DNA of 64,000 nt. It comes from Botryotinia globosa. Taxonomy: Eukaryota > Ascomycota > Leotiomycetes > Helotiales > Sclerotiniaceae. The stretch spans positions 558,001 through 622,000 of the forward strand of contig RCSZ01000010.1 of the NCBI GenBank assembly GCA_014898425.1. The letters run 5' to 3'. The notes under the pieces are model-generated. The model had not been told where the DNA came from. It saw only the letters and a list, made by a program, of their open reading frames with translations, and made no database searches. Positions 1 to 11,502 of this stretch are shown piece after piece (positions within the stretch are counted from its first letter, which is position 1; every line of letters begins with the position of its first letter). The translations under genes and the position numbers were made by a program.

Positions 1-2300
1 TTTTTTCACGTAGCTCCAGACTCTCCTCCTTCGACTTGGGAGATTGGGTATGTGTTAGTGGTTTGTTTGAAGTGGTTCTATGTGGTCAATAGCTTGACTA
101 GATGAAGTGGACGAGTCATCTCATGGTCGCGGATCCCGTTGTTGGAAGTTTTTATACAGACAATGGAGATTACAAGTGAAGTCCTCGGTTTCAATAGCAA
201 AGAGGGAATCAGACGAATAATGCTCGTTATAATGACACTGGATGAAAGTTCAACAATGTAAGCATACGATACTCACTTCCGTGCATTAGAGTACAACTTA
301 AAAAACACCAACTACAAAGATACTTATAAGCACCATATTTCTTCTCACAATCATCTGCAACTTCCAAATCATAGGAATCGACATATAAATCACACAATCC
401 CCGAGAAACTCAAAAGACCATTTGTAAAAGATATCGTCCTTAACGCATTTGGGATGTAATGATGTTTTTGGTCTTTGTTTGAAAAGTAAGCCATAGGAGT
501 ACATTCAAAACTCGATGCACCCGAAGCCACAATGGTTCAGAGTAGTGTATGGATGCAGATAGGCCAAACAATTTTCTCAATTTTGCCGTAGGAAATAAAC
601 AAACGTAGAGAAGGATCAGAGAAGTCTTGAGACAAAAAAGACAAAATAGCCGAAGTCTCTGAATCATATATACTGACTTTGAAAAGGATGAACTGCTATT
701 ACAATTCTCGGAAACTGCGCTACGAACAAAACACTAAACCTAGACTTTTCTGCGTCTACTGAAACGTTCGCTTAATGCTCTCCTAGCTTTATACTCTCCT
801 AGCTTTATACTCAACCCTATCGATCATTTAGTACATGATGATGATATTATCATAGAAGAAGATAGATATCCCTCGACTTTAAATGATATAGAATACTACG
901 TATCATGTAATTTACAAATAGGAGTACCTACTCAGACGAAACAGTAACGCCACATGTAATTTACAAATAGGAGTACCTACTCAGACGAAACAGTAACGCC
1001 ACACCCGTAAATCAATCTTCGTATTGTGTTTTGGCGACGGTGGAAAGTTTTCAAAGATTCTCATTACAAAAGAGGCGATGGATAAATAAGACGAGAAGAA
1101 GGATTGTTGAAATCGGTACGAGTGACCTCTTTTCTTGCATTTCAAGGTCATTGAGATACGGCGTACCCTTTGTACAAAAGTTCAGTGCATGGTTTGAAGA
1201 GTGTAGAGCGCGTTTGATGCAGTGCATTCAGTCAGTGAAGTGTACGAAATAAGGATATGGGCTAGATTGTATTCTAAAAACAGTCTCGGAGACATAAGCT
1301 AATGTAGTTTTGCCAACAGGAGTAGAAAAAATTCAGGTAAAGATCATGATCCGATGATTGATTCGACGTTGAAAATCTTGCATACAGTAAAGCATCTATG
1401 TATCAGAATGTAGACCATGCTTTTCCATCATCTACCTGTACAGTTTTGTAGAGTGGTCTGCTACAGCACAAGAGATATATATATACATGGGAACAAACGA
1501 GAATGCATGTCTTTCCTAATTCGATCCAATGAACATTTATCCAGCCGAAATGAGCAGCTTTTAAGTGTGCGATACCCTAGATCTTGAGTATATAGTAATA
1601 GGACTATTACTCCTTTGGTTTATTTCCCTTCATCTACAGCTCAGGAGACAAGTCATTGGTGCCTATCATAAGAAAAGATCAAGCTCCTCACACAACGCAC
1701 TCTAGATCCAGTAGAGATAAATCTTTAGATCCTGATTCTCACGATCTTCCTAGCCATTCGCAGAAATGGGCAATTCATGGAAATAGGGAAAATGTAGCGA
1801 GATTCCCGACCATGTTTCTTCCCTGTATAAGATGGGATTCCCTGGAAGATTTTACCAGGACAACTCCGAATCGCTCAAAATCGCAAAACCCCCATTTCCT
1901 ATTGCCATTTCCCCAGTTTGTCTAATCCATTATCTTTACATTGATTGACAAACTTCGGCTTCTACATCGCCATCAATTCGCTTTCTCTAACATTCCTTCC
2001 ATAGACAACTACAGTAGACGAATACTGTATAGTTTCTCAAGCTGGCGAAAGACACAATATAAACAGCCCTTCCCTCCGAATTCCCATGTCAAAAAATCAT
2101 CACATACACCAATCCCCTCCACTCACTGAATCGGTATTTTCCTCGCCCTCATCTACGACCAATACTTCTCCGATCGACACCCCTCTCCATCGCCAAAAAA
2201 GACAACACCGATGTCTGGGTCCCCAAATCCCGTCTCCACGCTCCCTGATTCCCAGGTATCCTCAACCCCATCGCACTCTGTCTTTTCAACACAGGTCTCC
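1..2300. other. Gene-poor left flank
   Basis: No protein family is recognisable here on either strand; open frames are short, lack family motifs and overlap each other. The stretch contains a 16-bp tandem duplication near 780-811 and a 49-bp one at 904-1001, listed separately or in findings. The part from about 2090 to 2300 is C- and T-rich, and reads as low-complexity Ser/Thr/Pro in every + frame. Confidence 0.5.
904..1001. repeat. Perfect 49-bp tandem duplication
   Basis: Two identical 49-bp copies lie head to tail at 904-952 and 953-1001. The unit starts CATGTAATTTAC and ends AGTAACGCCA. The identity suggests a recent duplication, or an assembly or slippage event. No gene overlaps it. Confidence 0.95.
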
Positions 2301-2307
2301 TCTATCA

Positions 2308-2578
2308 TCTTCACTAGGCTGTTCTCGCTCTCGCGCCTGTCCTCATCACTTTCGACTCTTTGTGTATTACACCCATCACTGTACATTATGTTCATGAATG
2401 TTTTGTTGGTAATCCGGTAGAAGTATTTATTGCTGTTAGGTTTTACAGGGTGGTATTCGATCTTGGTGTTGCGTTTTGTGTTAAGCCCTGGGAAGCGGGT
2501 GTAAATGTAGAGTGGACGTATGTGACGATGGCGTTTTTAGAGGTGGCGAATCTCTTGTGTATTGCGTCGTTGATGTAG
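2308..2578 (+). pseudogene. Relic of an MFS transporter C-terminus
   Basis: One + frame reads as the last two membrane segments of a fungal DHA1-type MFS transporter. A hydrophobic segment, the HYVHECF...NPVE loop, a YRVVFDLG(V)AF helix and a KPW...WTYVTMAF segment appear in the order seen at the C-terminal end of that family. The frame closes upstream at a stop just before 2308, ends at 2576-2578, and shows no intact N-terminal transporter part nearby. I read it as an orphan fragment of a decayed gene. The family match is by eye from general knowledge of fungal MFS tails. A chance hydrophobic frame is the alternative. Confidence 0.5.
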
Positions 2579-2699
2579 AAGTGATATATGATTGGGAAGA
2601 TGAGTTTTAATAGGGTGTGGAGAAGCGAGGAGGGAGAACATGTTGTTGGAGAGAAGAGACGAGGTTTAGGTGTCATATTTGTTTGATGGGCGAATCAAT

Positions 2700-3759
2700 G
2701 TAGAATGTATATAGATTATATATAACCTGCAAAATCTCTATGTAGAAGACTCATCGAAGTCCGATCGCTTGATTTCTTGTTGGATAATCCATACATGGAT
2801 TTAAGAATTTCCAATCTCTACATCCATACTGAGCTACATAATTAGATTAAAATACCACACACGTCAAGTCACAAAACCTCCTCGCAAGCAATACAAACCC
2901 AGAACCCAGAACAATAAATCCGCTCTCACACCCATTCCCTTTCCTTTCCTTCCCTCCATCCCTTCCATCCCCCCCTCAAAGCCCACAAGCCCACCAATTC
3001 CCACCATCACAAAGAAAAAATCGACTCAAACTACCAGCCAAACAAACAAACAATCCACCACCCAACTCATCAACCCATCGGCCTCCTTATAGTATTATAT
3101 TCCACCAGCAAATGATAGTAATACATTCACATCCACTCTTCTGTTCGTGAAGAATGATATACTTAATATGATCGATGAGATCTGAGAGTTTGAATTCGAA
3201 TCTCAAGGAGAGGAGAAGAATACCAATGAGGAGAGATATTATAAAATAAGGTGCGATATAGGTAGTAAGTAAGTATATGGATATGGATGTGAATACGGGA
3301 TGAGAAAGAGGGAAGAAGGATTTGGTATGGGAGATGTGTGGGCGCTTGCCTTGAGTACATTGAATATTGTGAATGTCGATTAGATGGTATTTTTGATATT
3401 CATATGAGAGATGTAAAGGAGGAAATGCAGTGCAGGTGTGTTTGTTTGTGGATTATCGCATTGATTCATATCCTATCCTATCCTATCCTATTTCATTTCA
3501 TTTCATTTCATCCTCATATCAAAGATGCATAATAACATATCTTACTTCTTTATCCAGACCAAGCCTATCTTTATCATTCCTTTCAATCCCACCCCTCATC
3601 CCATTCCATCCATTCATTTATTCATCCATCCATTCCATCAATTCATTCATTCATCCATCCATTCCCCAAAAAGTAAAACATTAAATCGGCCGTAACTCCC
3701 TCTCCAACCCATCCATCCCATCCCATCCCATCAATCATAACACATCCACCCTAACTACC
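2700..3759. other. Intergenic stretch with short-motif microsatellites
   Basis: No supported gene. Positions 3470-3515 hold TCCTA pentamers that change into TTTCA pentamers. Positions 3598-3735 hold irregular CATC/CATT tetramers. Open frames across these repeats are artefacts of the periodicity. This is the 3' flank of the MARVEL gene that ends at 3760. Confidence 0.6.
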
Positions 3760-4449
3760 CTAAACATACGTTCGCCTATGACTTCCGCTTCGTCTACTCC
3801 TATGGCTTCCACTTCGACGATGACCATGTCTAGTCACATGAGTCTCCCTCACATACACCTTCTCATCTCTCCTCGCCGTTGTCTCATGACCCTTGCCCAC
3901 CATACAAGCCAGCAAACTCGTGATGAAGAAGAAGATGCAATTCATGATACCAAACGCAAAACACGCTTTGAGCATGGCACACGTTTTATCCACTTTGACA
4001 CTGACCCCATTAATATTGGCATTTCCAAACGCCCCGAAATTGATGTAGTAGCCGGGGGCACTTGCCAGATGCGAACAGTCGGAATTGGTGATGAAGCGCA
4101 GCTCGTACACGCCCGCGATAAAAGCCCCCACGAAACAGAGATCGATGAACGAGACGAAGAGCGCGTTGGAGCGCGTGCGGTGGTAGGTGAAGAGCGTCGC
4201 GATGGCCCAGGCGCACGCGAGTACCGACACGATGAATAGCACCAGGATGTAGTTGGGCGTCAGCGCATTGTTGGATGCGTAGATGTTGACGAAGAAGGCG
4301 AGCATGCCGAGTGTGGGGATCTATGGTGCGGAAGAAAAGTGTTAGGATGAGTGAAATGTGAGGATACGGAGTGTGATAAGTAGGTGATCGCATACCAGAG
4401 TTATGATTTCGCAAAATCGCCAAAAGGCGAAGAACATTCCAAAAAGCAT
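3760..4449 (-). CDS. MARVEL-domain four-pass membrane protein
   Basis: Two exons on the minus strand. Exon 1 is 4449-4396 (start ATG at 4449) and exon 2 is 4320-3760, separated by a 75-nt intron with a GTATGC donor and TAG acceptor in phase 0. The product is about 204 aa. It shows four hydrophobic segments: the first begins just after the exon junction (IPTLGMLAFFV), followed by LFIVSVLACAWAIATLF, FIDLCFVGAFIAGVY and, after an extracellular-type loop with two cysteines, FGIMNCIFFFITSLLACMV. The tail is short, basic and rich in Arg, Ser and His. The layout and spacing match fungal MARVEL proteins, which sit in the plasma membrane or eisosome-like domains. The specific role is unknown. Starting inside exon 2 would lose part of the first membrane segment, so I favour the two-exon model. 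Confidence 0.8.
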
Positions 4450-6487
4450 CGTGAGGAGTTTATGATCTCTTCAGATTGTCTTTGGGGTGGTGAGAAAAAT
4501 ATGTTATTATTGATGTGACGGTGAGGAGCAAATCTTTGCAACTATTTTGTGGTTGCGATGGTGATATAGTTATGGTGGAATATAACTTGGAGCTGAAGTC
4601 GGCTTATCTGATGCGACAACGATGATGATGATGATGATGATGATGCTGCTAAAGCCGAGTCCCAAACGTACGAATCAAATTCGCTTCCACACGATGATGT
4701 GCTTGCTTCAATTCGCAAGCCACGAGGGATAAAAAGCGCACCGAATCAGAGCAGTGAATATCTAGAAACGTGATGAATAACAAGAAGAAAGAAGAAGAAG
4801 AGGAAGCTCGTCGACAAGATGGGAAGCTATGTCCTCTTATCGAATCTCAATCCCACCCACAGACACCGATGGGATGAATTGAGGTTGGGATGGATTTGCC
4901 CTGCTTTTTGGGTACGATGCAGCCTTGTTTCTTGACCTAGCTCGCTAGTCGTTTGGGATGGGAATGGGGGTATGGTTGGTGGATGTGGGATGTGGGATCT
5001 GGGATTGGGGATCGGATGTGGATGGATGGTGGGTTTTGCTTGCTTGCTTGCTTTGATTGCTTGTCTGATTCCTTCGAAGTCCGAGGTGAAAGAGTGACAA
5101 GGGTGGAAATCAAGAATGTGGAGAGCAGGATGGATATGCGATGCGCTGGGTAAATGCTGACGACAGAAGTGACAAGGCTCGCTTTTGGCGGGTGTAACGG
5201 TAAGGGTAACGGTGTGTGAAATAGCTAGGGAGTATTTGTGAGATTTTACATGACGTCGGTGAAGATCTGGTTGACTTGATTTAGATTCTTATCAATAGCT
5301 ACCTACCTAGTAACGTCAAATCTTGCTTGTTTGCTTGAAGTGCGTACTTTGTAGTGATTGAGATTATCTCGTCTGGTCTCGTCTCGTCTGGTCTCGTCTC
5401 GTCTCGTCTGGCCTCGTCTCCTTTTCATACATTGTAATCTTACACACACACCTTTGATATATTGTACGGCATCTACAGGTCCAGACATCAAATAAAGAGA
5501 TGGCTGGATTATTAGAATGGGAATATAATCCTAGATATGATACTAGGTAAACAGTATTTTATACAAAGTACTCCATATAATTAGATTACCTACAGTAGTC
5601 CCTACGAAGTATACCTGCTACCTACATTTACAAGCTGCATCCCGTTTTATATCACATATTTCCTCTCAACTGACAGTCTTACTCCCCCAAAATTCAAAAT
5701 CGTTACTATCAAAATAATGGCGGGGTTGGGTTTATAAGTTAGTGTATCAGAATAAAAAGAAGTGGCAGGTTATTGGCGCCCAAAGATCCTGGACTAATCA
5801 CTACCTAGAGGCTAGATACCTACCTAGATAGTAGATACCTACTAGGTTAATGCAGGGTGACAACATCTGTACAGTATCTGTTTTTAATATCCGATGAACT
5901 CGAAACAAAATCCAGATGGCAATGAAGAGAGAGAGAGGGAGATTATCACATTGGAAGGAGATCTTGGTAAGTTGCTAAGTTGGGTAAGGGTTGGGATAAT
6001 CTGGTATTGCATTCTGATCTAGGATCAATTGGATGTAGAGTCTCAAGTTTCATTGAAAAGATTTGCCAACTCAACAAGATGATTCGATTATTCTCGACTT
6101 TTCCAGGTGCAGTGGTGGGGAATATCATGTAATACCTATTCGTTGTACCTGTTCGCCGAGTTGATGAAACTTATTACTTCATCGGCGGTGAATCGTCCAG
6201 AGCTTCCATAACTTGTCGTCGACTCCATTTTTGGCCGAGTTTCTTCTCCTGATGTTTCAATTACACGAAAAGTACATTTTGAGGGTTTAGTACATGCTGC
6301 ATGTCAGGCCCGTACCGCTAGATCAATTGTTAGGTACAGAACTAGTCAAATTGGTGACGACAGCTCCAGTTTTTCGCACGAGTCATGTTTGAATTGAGAA
6401 AAAAGGGTATCAACATTTTAGACCAGTCTTTCTGACAATTTCTGTCCAATTTTGGCCGTTTTAAAATCGCATCTAGAAAGCAATTGT
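4450..6487. other. Intergenic stretch with several simple repeats
   Basis: No supported gene. Contents: a GAT/ATG trinucleotide run at about 4619-4644, a strongly G-rich stretch at about 4950-5035, TGCT tetramers near 5037-5065, and TCTCG/TCTGG pentamers at about 5369-5420. The pentamers translate as a false Arg-Arg-Asp-Glu-Thr repeat on the minus strand. The rest is unremarkable AT-leaning spacer. Confidence 0.55.
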
Positions 6488-8185
6488 TCAACTCCGCGAA
6501 GAGTCTTCACCCACCGTATATCCTCTTGCTACACCACTTCTCCCTTCTTCAACAACCGCAGCAACTTCTCTTTCTTTGCCTTCATCAATAGCCTCTTTAT
6601 CGTAGTCACTACCCAAACCTGTCCAGGTTCTCTTCTCTCTCAAATATTCTGCACCAGGACTAACCTCTCCATTGACGGTCGCCATTTCCATTTTTGCTCT
6701 CTTGACCAGTTTATTTGATGCATTAGGCTGTAATCCATTCTCCAACGCTTTCTTAGGCTCTGAAGAAGTTGTCTGAGAGGAGCGCATAGGCCGAGAATGC
6801 GAGACATATCGGCCAGTTCGAAGATCAAATTCGGGAGGCATCGATTCTTCTTCGGAGTCTTCTACATCTTCGGTTGGATTTCCGGTCTCCAAATCATGAG
6901 CATTTGATTCAATAGGTTCCGCAGACGAAGTAGGAACAGTAGTAGCTTGGAAGTTCAAAGCATTGAAGTCTGCAACCCAATCACCACCCCAAACTCGCTC
7001 ATCATCACTCTGTAAGGCTAATGCCAATTCGAAGGGTGTAATGACTGGTTTGAATAACGCTTCCCCTTCTACCAAACTACTCTCCCAACATCCTACTACT
7101 ACCCATCCATCAATTTCACTGAAATTCGCCAACTTCGCAGCATTAACCTTACCGACCACAAACGTGTAGGATTTCTTTCCCTTTGATCGTATAAGTGATG
7201 CCAGCGAATTGACAGTAGGTAAATAATTCGTTACACTTAGGGTGTTTATCAGGATACCAAATACTGAAGAGGAAGACTGTGATGTCAGTAAGGCATATCT
7301 CCGCATGAGCGCTCTTGCTGTGTTCGTTTTCGTCGTTTCGTTTCCGGTCGTAGAATCCGTAGAATAAATGTGCATCTCCTTAACTCTACTCGACAGCGTG
7401 AGTAGTAATGCAGATGGGGGCTCGCTAATGTGAAATAAACTATAATACTTCATATCTACCCCTTCATCTAACTTTCGGTTCGGTATTGTGGCACTGGGAT
7501 TGTGTGTGATTTCCGGCGCAAGTATATTTTCAAAGCCTCTTTCTCGTAATTGGGCGACTATAGGTGAAACATGCGAGTGGTATGTAATATCAGCCATAAT
7601 GACAATTTTGTCGGACTTCTCCTTATACGTGTTCTCGAAAGCTTGAATGGCCGATTCGAGGTTCAGTGGGCGAGATGTGAAGACGTAAATCACAGGTAGT
7701 CTTGCGGTAGGAGATAGACAAGCGCGGCCATAATGAACAACTACTTGCGCATCGACATGCTCGGCGGCGATTTCATCAACGCAACAAGATCCATAAGATG
7801 TATCTGCCAATATGTATAGTTTATGTCGTATACTCGATGTCGCGATGTTCGCAGATGGGTTACTGAAGTCTGTTTCTAGGCTCGAGCCTTTATCCTGTGC
7901 GGTTTCGCTCGAACTTGATTCCGTAGGTAATTTTCGAAGTCTATTCTCCAATTCTTGAAAAACTCTCGGCGCATCTGACAACATTCCATCCGAAAATTGT
8001 AAAGCTATTTTCTTCCATCCTCCTTCTTGAATCTCATTCACCGTCCGCGAAATCTCGTAAACATCGTATAGTTCCTCGTCTGAAAGTTTAGGGAGGTCAT
8101 CTTTTTTGATCGAAGGTGTGGGATCTTCGAATATATGTACTTCTGGAGTCGACAGAACTGGGGCGGTGGTTAGTTGTTCCATCAT
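6488..8185 (-). CDS. DPH2: Diphthamide biosynthesis protein 2
   Basis: A single uninterrupted 565-aa frame, about the usual size for fungal Dph2 (yeast is 534 aa). The N-terminal third carries the segment ADTSYGSCCVDEIAAEHV followed by VVHYGRACLS, typical of the Dph1/Dph2 fold and its first cluster-binding cysteines. Near residue 365 the motif VVVGCWESSLVEG supplies another conserved cysteine, followed by KPVITPFELALAL. Dph2 pairs with Dph1 as a [4Fe-4S] radical enzyme that transfers the 3-amino-3-carboxypropyl group from S-adenosylmethionine to a histidine of elongation factor 2, the first step of diphthamide synthesis in the cytosol. The C-terminus (about 455-565) is charged and low in complexity, except for the ExRTWTGLGSD motif common at this end. 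No intron is needed. The start at 8185 is the first ATG of the frame. Confidence 0.95.
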   Translation of the reverse strand: MMEQLTTAPVLSTPEVHIFEDPTPSIKKDDLPKLSDEELYDVYEISRTVNEIQEGGWKKIALQFSDGMLSDAPRVFQELENRLRKLPTESSSSETAQDKGSSLETDFSNPSANIATSSIRHKLYILADTSYGSCCVDEIAAEHVDAQVVVHYGRACLSPTARLPVIYVFTSRPLNLESAIQAFENTYKEKSDKIVIMADITYHSHVSPIVAQLRERGFENILAPEITHNPSATIPNRKLDEGVDMKYYSLFHISEPPSALLLTLSSRVKEMHIYSTDSTTGNETTKTNTARALMRRYALLTSQSSSSVFGILINTLSVTNYLPTVNSLASLIRSKGKKSYTFVVGKVNAAKLANFSEIDGWVVVGCWESSLVEGEALFKPVITPFELALALQSDDERVWGGDWVADFNALNFQATTVPTSSAEPIESNAHDLETGNPTEDVEDSEEESMPPEFDLRTGRYVSHSRPMRSSQTTSSEPKKALENGLQPNASNKLVKRAKMEMATVNGEVSPGAEYLREKRTWTGLGSDYDKEAIDEGKEREVAAVVEEGRSGVARGYTVGEDSSRS

Positions 8186-9032
8186 TTTATTTCGTTTGTC
8201 AAAGAAAATTCATAAGGCGGGGTTGAAATTATATTGCCGTTTTCGCCGCGGGGAAAGGCGGTGAGTATGGCAATATTTTACTGAAGAACCCATTACTCTC
8301 TCTTTCTCTTTCCATCTGTTCTTCGCTATCAACGCCGATAAATCTCAATTCTTTTCTGCAATTTTCCCTTTTCGATCTCCATTCTCTCGGTGGACCTAGA
8401 TGTCGATTGATTTACAATGTCAAGTGTCATTGATCTAAAACTCAAAGTCAATCGATACGATCTCTTGAAACTCTATTGACGGCAAAGCTACCTACCTAGT
8501 CTTACAAGTGCTGACAATAAAATCATCAATACCCAACCATAAGCATTCTTGAAGCATCGATACTTATGAAGATGTAGGAGTGAGATTGGAGTCTTTTGAG
8601 TTGTTTTGATGCTGCTTTTGGCCTGCTGTTATGGCGATCAACCATTTCACATGTATCACGCATCCTCAAAAGAGTTTGTCTGCGAGCCAGTGCTGGCATC
8701 ATCCAATTAGTCAACTGTGTGGCAAGGCTGTCGATGAGTGTTATCCGGGTGGTTTGTAGTGAAGCCGCTTGTAAGCCTTATTGGCGGTTCATGCAGAGGA
8801 ATTTGGGTAATCCCACACTTGGGGGCAGTAAAAAGCCTCTCTCATGCAAGGTAATTCTGTTCAGCCTGCGTTCACGCGCGAATAGTTGGGGATATATGAA
8901 AACAATTGAAATGTTTATTCTCGATCTTATCCCCAGCCCCAGTGAGTTAATTGATCACTCTTTCTGTTGGCGAAACAATTCATCCATCCAATTATTCAGT
9001 CATAATTCCTTAGTTTTGACATCTTCGCGCTC
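8186..9032. other. Divergent intergenic region, DPH2 and Clr5 gene
   Basis: This spacer separates two divergently oriented genes and so should hold both promoters. It contains a pyrimidine-rich tract around 8291-8330, common upstream of fungal housekeeping start codons. The small frames here overlap each other on both strands and resemble nothing. Confidence 0.5.
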
Positions 9033-11502
9033 ATGGATTATTCAAAAGCGTTCTCGATCGGAGATCCTAAAACACCATCAACATCTGCGTATACTATTGA
9101 TGAATCTAAGACTCTTGGATCTCATTGCTTCGCACCAGAACTCCCAAGTGATCACGTACACCGTGGTGGAAAAATTATTACCGATGCAGATTGGCCAGAA
9201 CTAAAACCAATTATTCATCGTCTGTACATCGTTGATAATTTGAAATTTCTCAAAGTTAAAGAGGCGCTCAACTTGGAGTTCGGATACAATATCACGTGAG
9301 TTTGATTGGAAGTTGACTTGGTTCCCGTTGATTAAACTTGAGAACTACGATCTGACGAAATCAGAAAACGGCAATTTACTCGAAAAGTCGAAAACTGGGG
9401 CTTCAAAAAGAATTTTAGGAGAAATGAAAGAGATGAGATTGTGAAGAGCGGAAGAATTCCTCAAAGGTTTATACACGACTCACGAACTAACCAAAAAAGG
9501 GTTGAGCGCTTGCAGAAAAGAAATGCTGCACGCATGGATTTTGGTGTCGAAAGCGAAGACAATGAGAGATCTCTCGTACAGGACCAGGACTTTTCTCCAA
9601 AAACGAACGCAGTCAAAGAAGCTTCATTGGATCTTACACCGTGTCATATCATGATCGAGGACCAGAACGCGGCACTTGAAGACCACGATATAATCATTGA
9701 AGACATACCTAGATCAGAGCTTCGTCATGACATAGTCGCACCCAACACCGAGGATCAATGGCCTTTCAGTCAATCTACTGAAGATGATTGCGAGATTTCA
9801 TGGTTGGCTGAGTTGTTTGTGCAATTGGAAATTGCAGAAGTCATTGCACCCACAAGTATTGAGCCTGAGAAGCAGGGCGATTTCGAAGAAGCATAATTTA
9901 TATCTGGAACAGCACTGAAGGGGCTTCTCAAGCCATATGATAATACTATAGTATGCGGCGGGTCTGTCCAGGCTCAAGATTACAGCCATTGCCCATATTA
10001 CCATTCCGTTAGAAGTAACTCGCTGCAAACTCACAATCCAGGAATAAATCAATTTCACTGGAGTCCCCTATCCGAAATTGACATCTTCCCACCATCTAGA
10101 AACTTCAATAATCGCACACAGAATAAGTTGATTCATTCATTCTCATCCTTCAAAAGAATGTCAATAGATTTGCAGGCAAGATTGTCGAGACTAGAAAGAT
10201 TACTCCCAGCAAATTCTCCAGCAATCATTTCGATCTTGGAATGCTTGGCTTCTGTGTACCACCGAACCTGCCAGAGCAGAAAAGTCATGATGATATGTAG
10301 AAAACTCTTGCATACAAGACCCAATGAACAATTTCCCAACACGTATAAAATCTCAGAAGCATGTCTTTGGATTGTCGATTGCTGCATTGCTTTTGGGGAT
10401 ATGAAGAGCGCTATGGACCTGCACAGCATTTTGCAACCGGAGATAGAAAAGGCTGTGGATTTTCAACATCCATTACGTAGCCATTCGTCTTATTTAATGG
10501 CCGGAATATTATATCGACTTCACCAGAATCGCGAAGCTGAAGATATAATCCACCCCGTGATGCAGATAGTTCTGGTCACATTAGGGCATAACCACTTATT
10601 AATTATCAGAGTAATGAATCTATTATCTTTGATCTTGCAAGGAAGATGTCATCTGGTGGAGGTCAATAGACTTTCTAGGTATAGTCTTCAAGTTTCCGAT
10701 CTATCAGACTTGTGTGCGACTTGGTTCGTAAGCGCAAGGGTACTCACGTTTGTATTTAGAAACTCAGGGCTTTTACAACGAGAGTACCCATTTGTCTCAT
10801 CACATATTGAAGTTCTCAGTCGAAGTCTTTGGTTGTAAAGAGTATACACACCTTGTTCATCACATTACAATGGCCTCAATCCTCTTACAACAAAATAAAG
10901 AATTAAAGGCAGTGGATATGCTCAGACGATTTAATAATTATTCTTATGCATATCAGGGGCAGAGAATCTTTATAGAGTTCAAGGCCAAATTGGGTCGTGC
11001 TCTTCTATAACAGGGAAGTTTTAAGGAAGCTATAGTTTACCTCAAAGAATCTCTCAAGTTGACAGTGGAACTTTACGGATGGGACAATACAGATGTATTT
11101 GAGCTTTTCGATATAATTGTAGAGTGTTATAGAGGACTTTTACGACATGATGAAATTCTGAAGTTTTATGAAAAGCTTTTAGGAAAATGGAGGATGCTTA
11201 TGGAGAAAGAATCGTCGATCAAGGGATGGATTAGGGATGTTGAAGATAGTCCTTACGAGATTAGAGGACGGACCAAGGAGTTTGACGAGAGTAGTCATCG
11301 AGACGATAAAAATGAGGCAGATGGCGGCAATGAGGCTCAATATGAGGGTCGTGAACTGAGTTTGGATGATATATTCAATGCAGAACCGGATACCTCTAAG
11401 GACATAAGTCTCGAGGGGCTGAAACTTGATGAGGATTTCTTATTGAAATTTAAAAAAGGATCAGAGGGCTTCAATGGGCGGGCTTCCACTCTGACATCCT
11501 AG
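9033..11502 (+). pseudogene. Clr5-domain / TPR-like protein gene, disrupted
   Basis: Exon 1 (9033-9295) and exon 2 (from 9365) are joined over a 69-nt GTGAGT...CAG intron. They encode a Clr5-type N-terminal domain: DWPELKPIIHRLYI and then, across the junction, KRQFTRKVENWGFKKN. Read to the first stop (TAA 9894-9896) this gives 264 aa. The same frame then stays open from 9897 to 10838 and reads as helical TPR-like repeats. Near the T-run at 10749-10751 the repeat sequence shifts by one frame (LYLETQGFYNES...), then meets TAA at 11008-11010. It continues in the same frame (QGSFKEAIVYLKESLKL) to a stop at 11502. Fungal Clr5 proteins often carry long repeat regions, so I infer one ancestral gene of about 800 codons broken by two stops and a frameshift. 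A 57-nt in-frame intron (9856-9912, weak GTATTG donor) could remove the first stop, but not the other two lesions. A functional 264-aa protein remains possible. Confidence 0.75.

Noticed and set aside
3778..4239. A 153-codon plus-strand frame.
   Set aside because: It lies fully antisense to the MARVEL gene and has no family resemblance.
5303..5491. Minus-strand frame with an Arg-Arg-Asp-Glu-Thr repeat.
   Set aside because: It is the translation of an irregular pentanucleotide repeat, with no conserved flanks.
10726..10765. A 40-nt GTAAGC...CAG segment that would remove the frameshift in the Clr5-TPR gene.
   Set aside because: It is shorter than introns seen elsewhere in this window and would delete a good TPR helix. 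A one-base insertion explains the data better.
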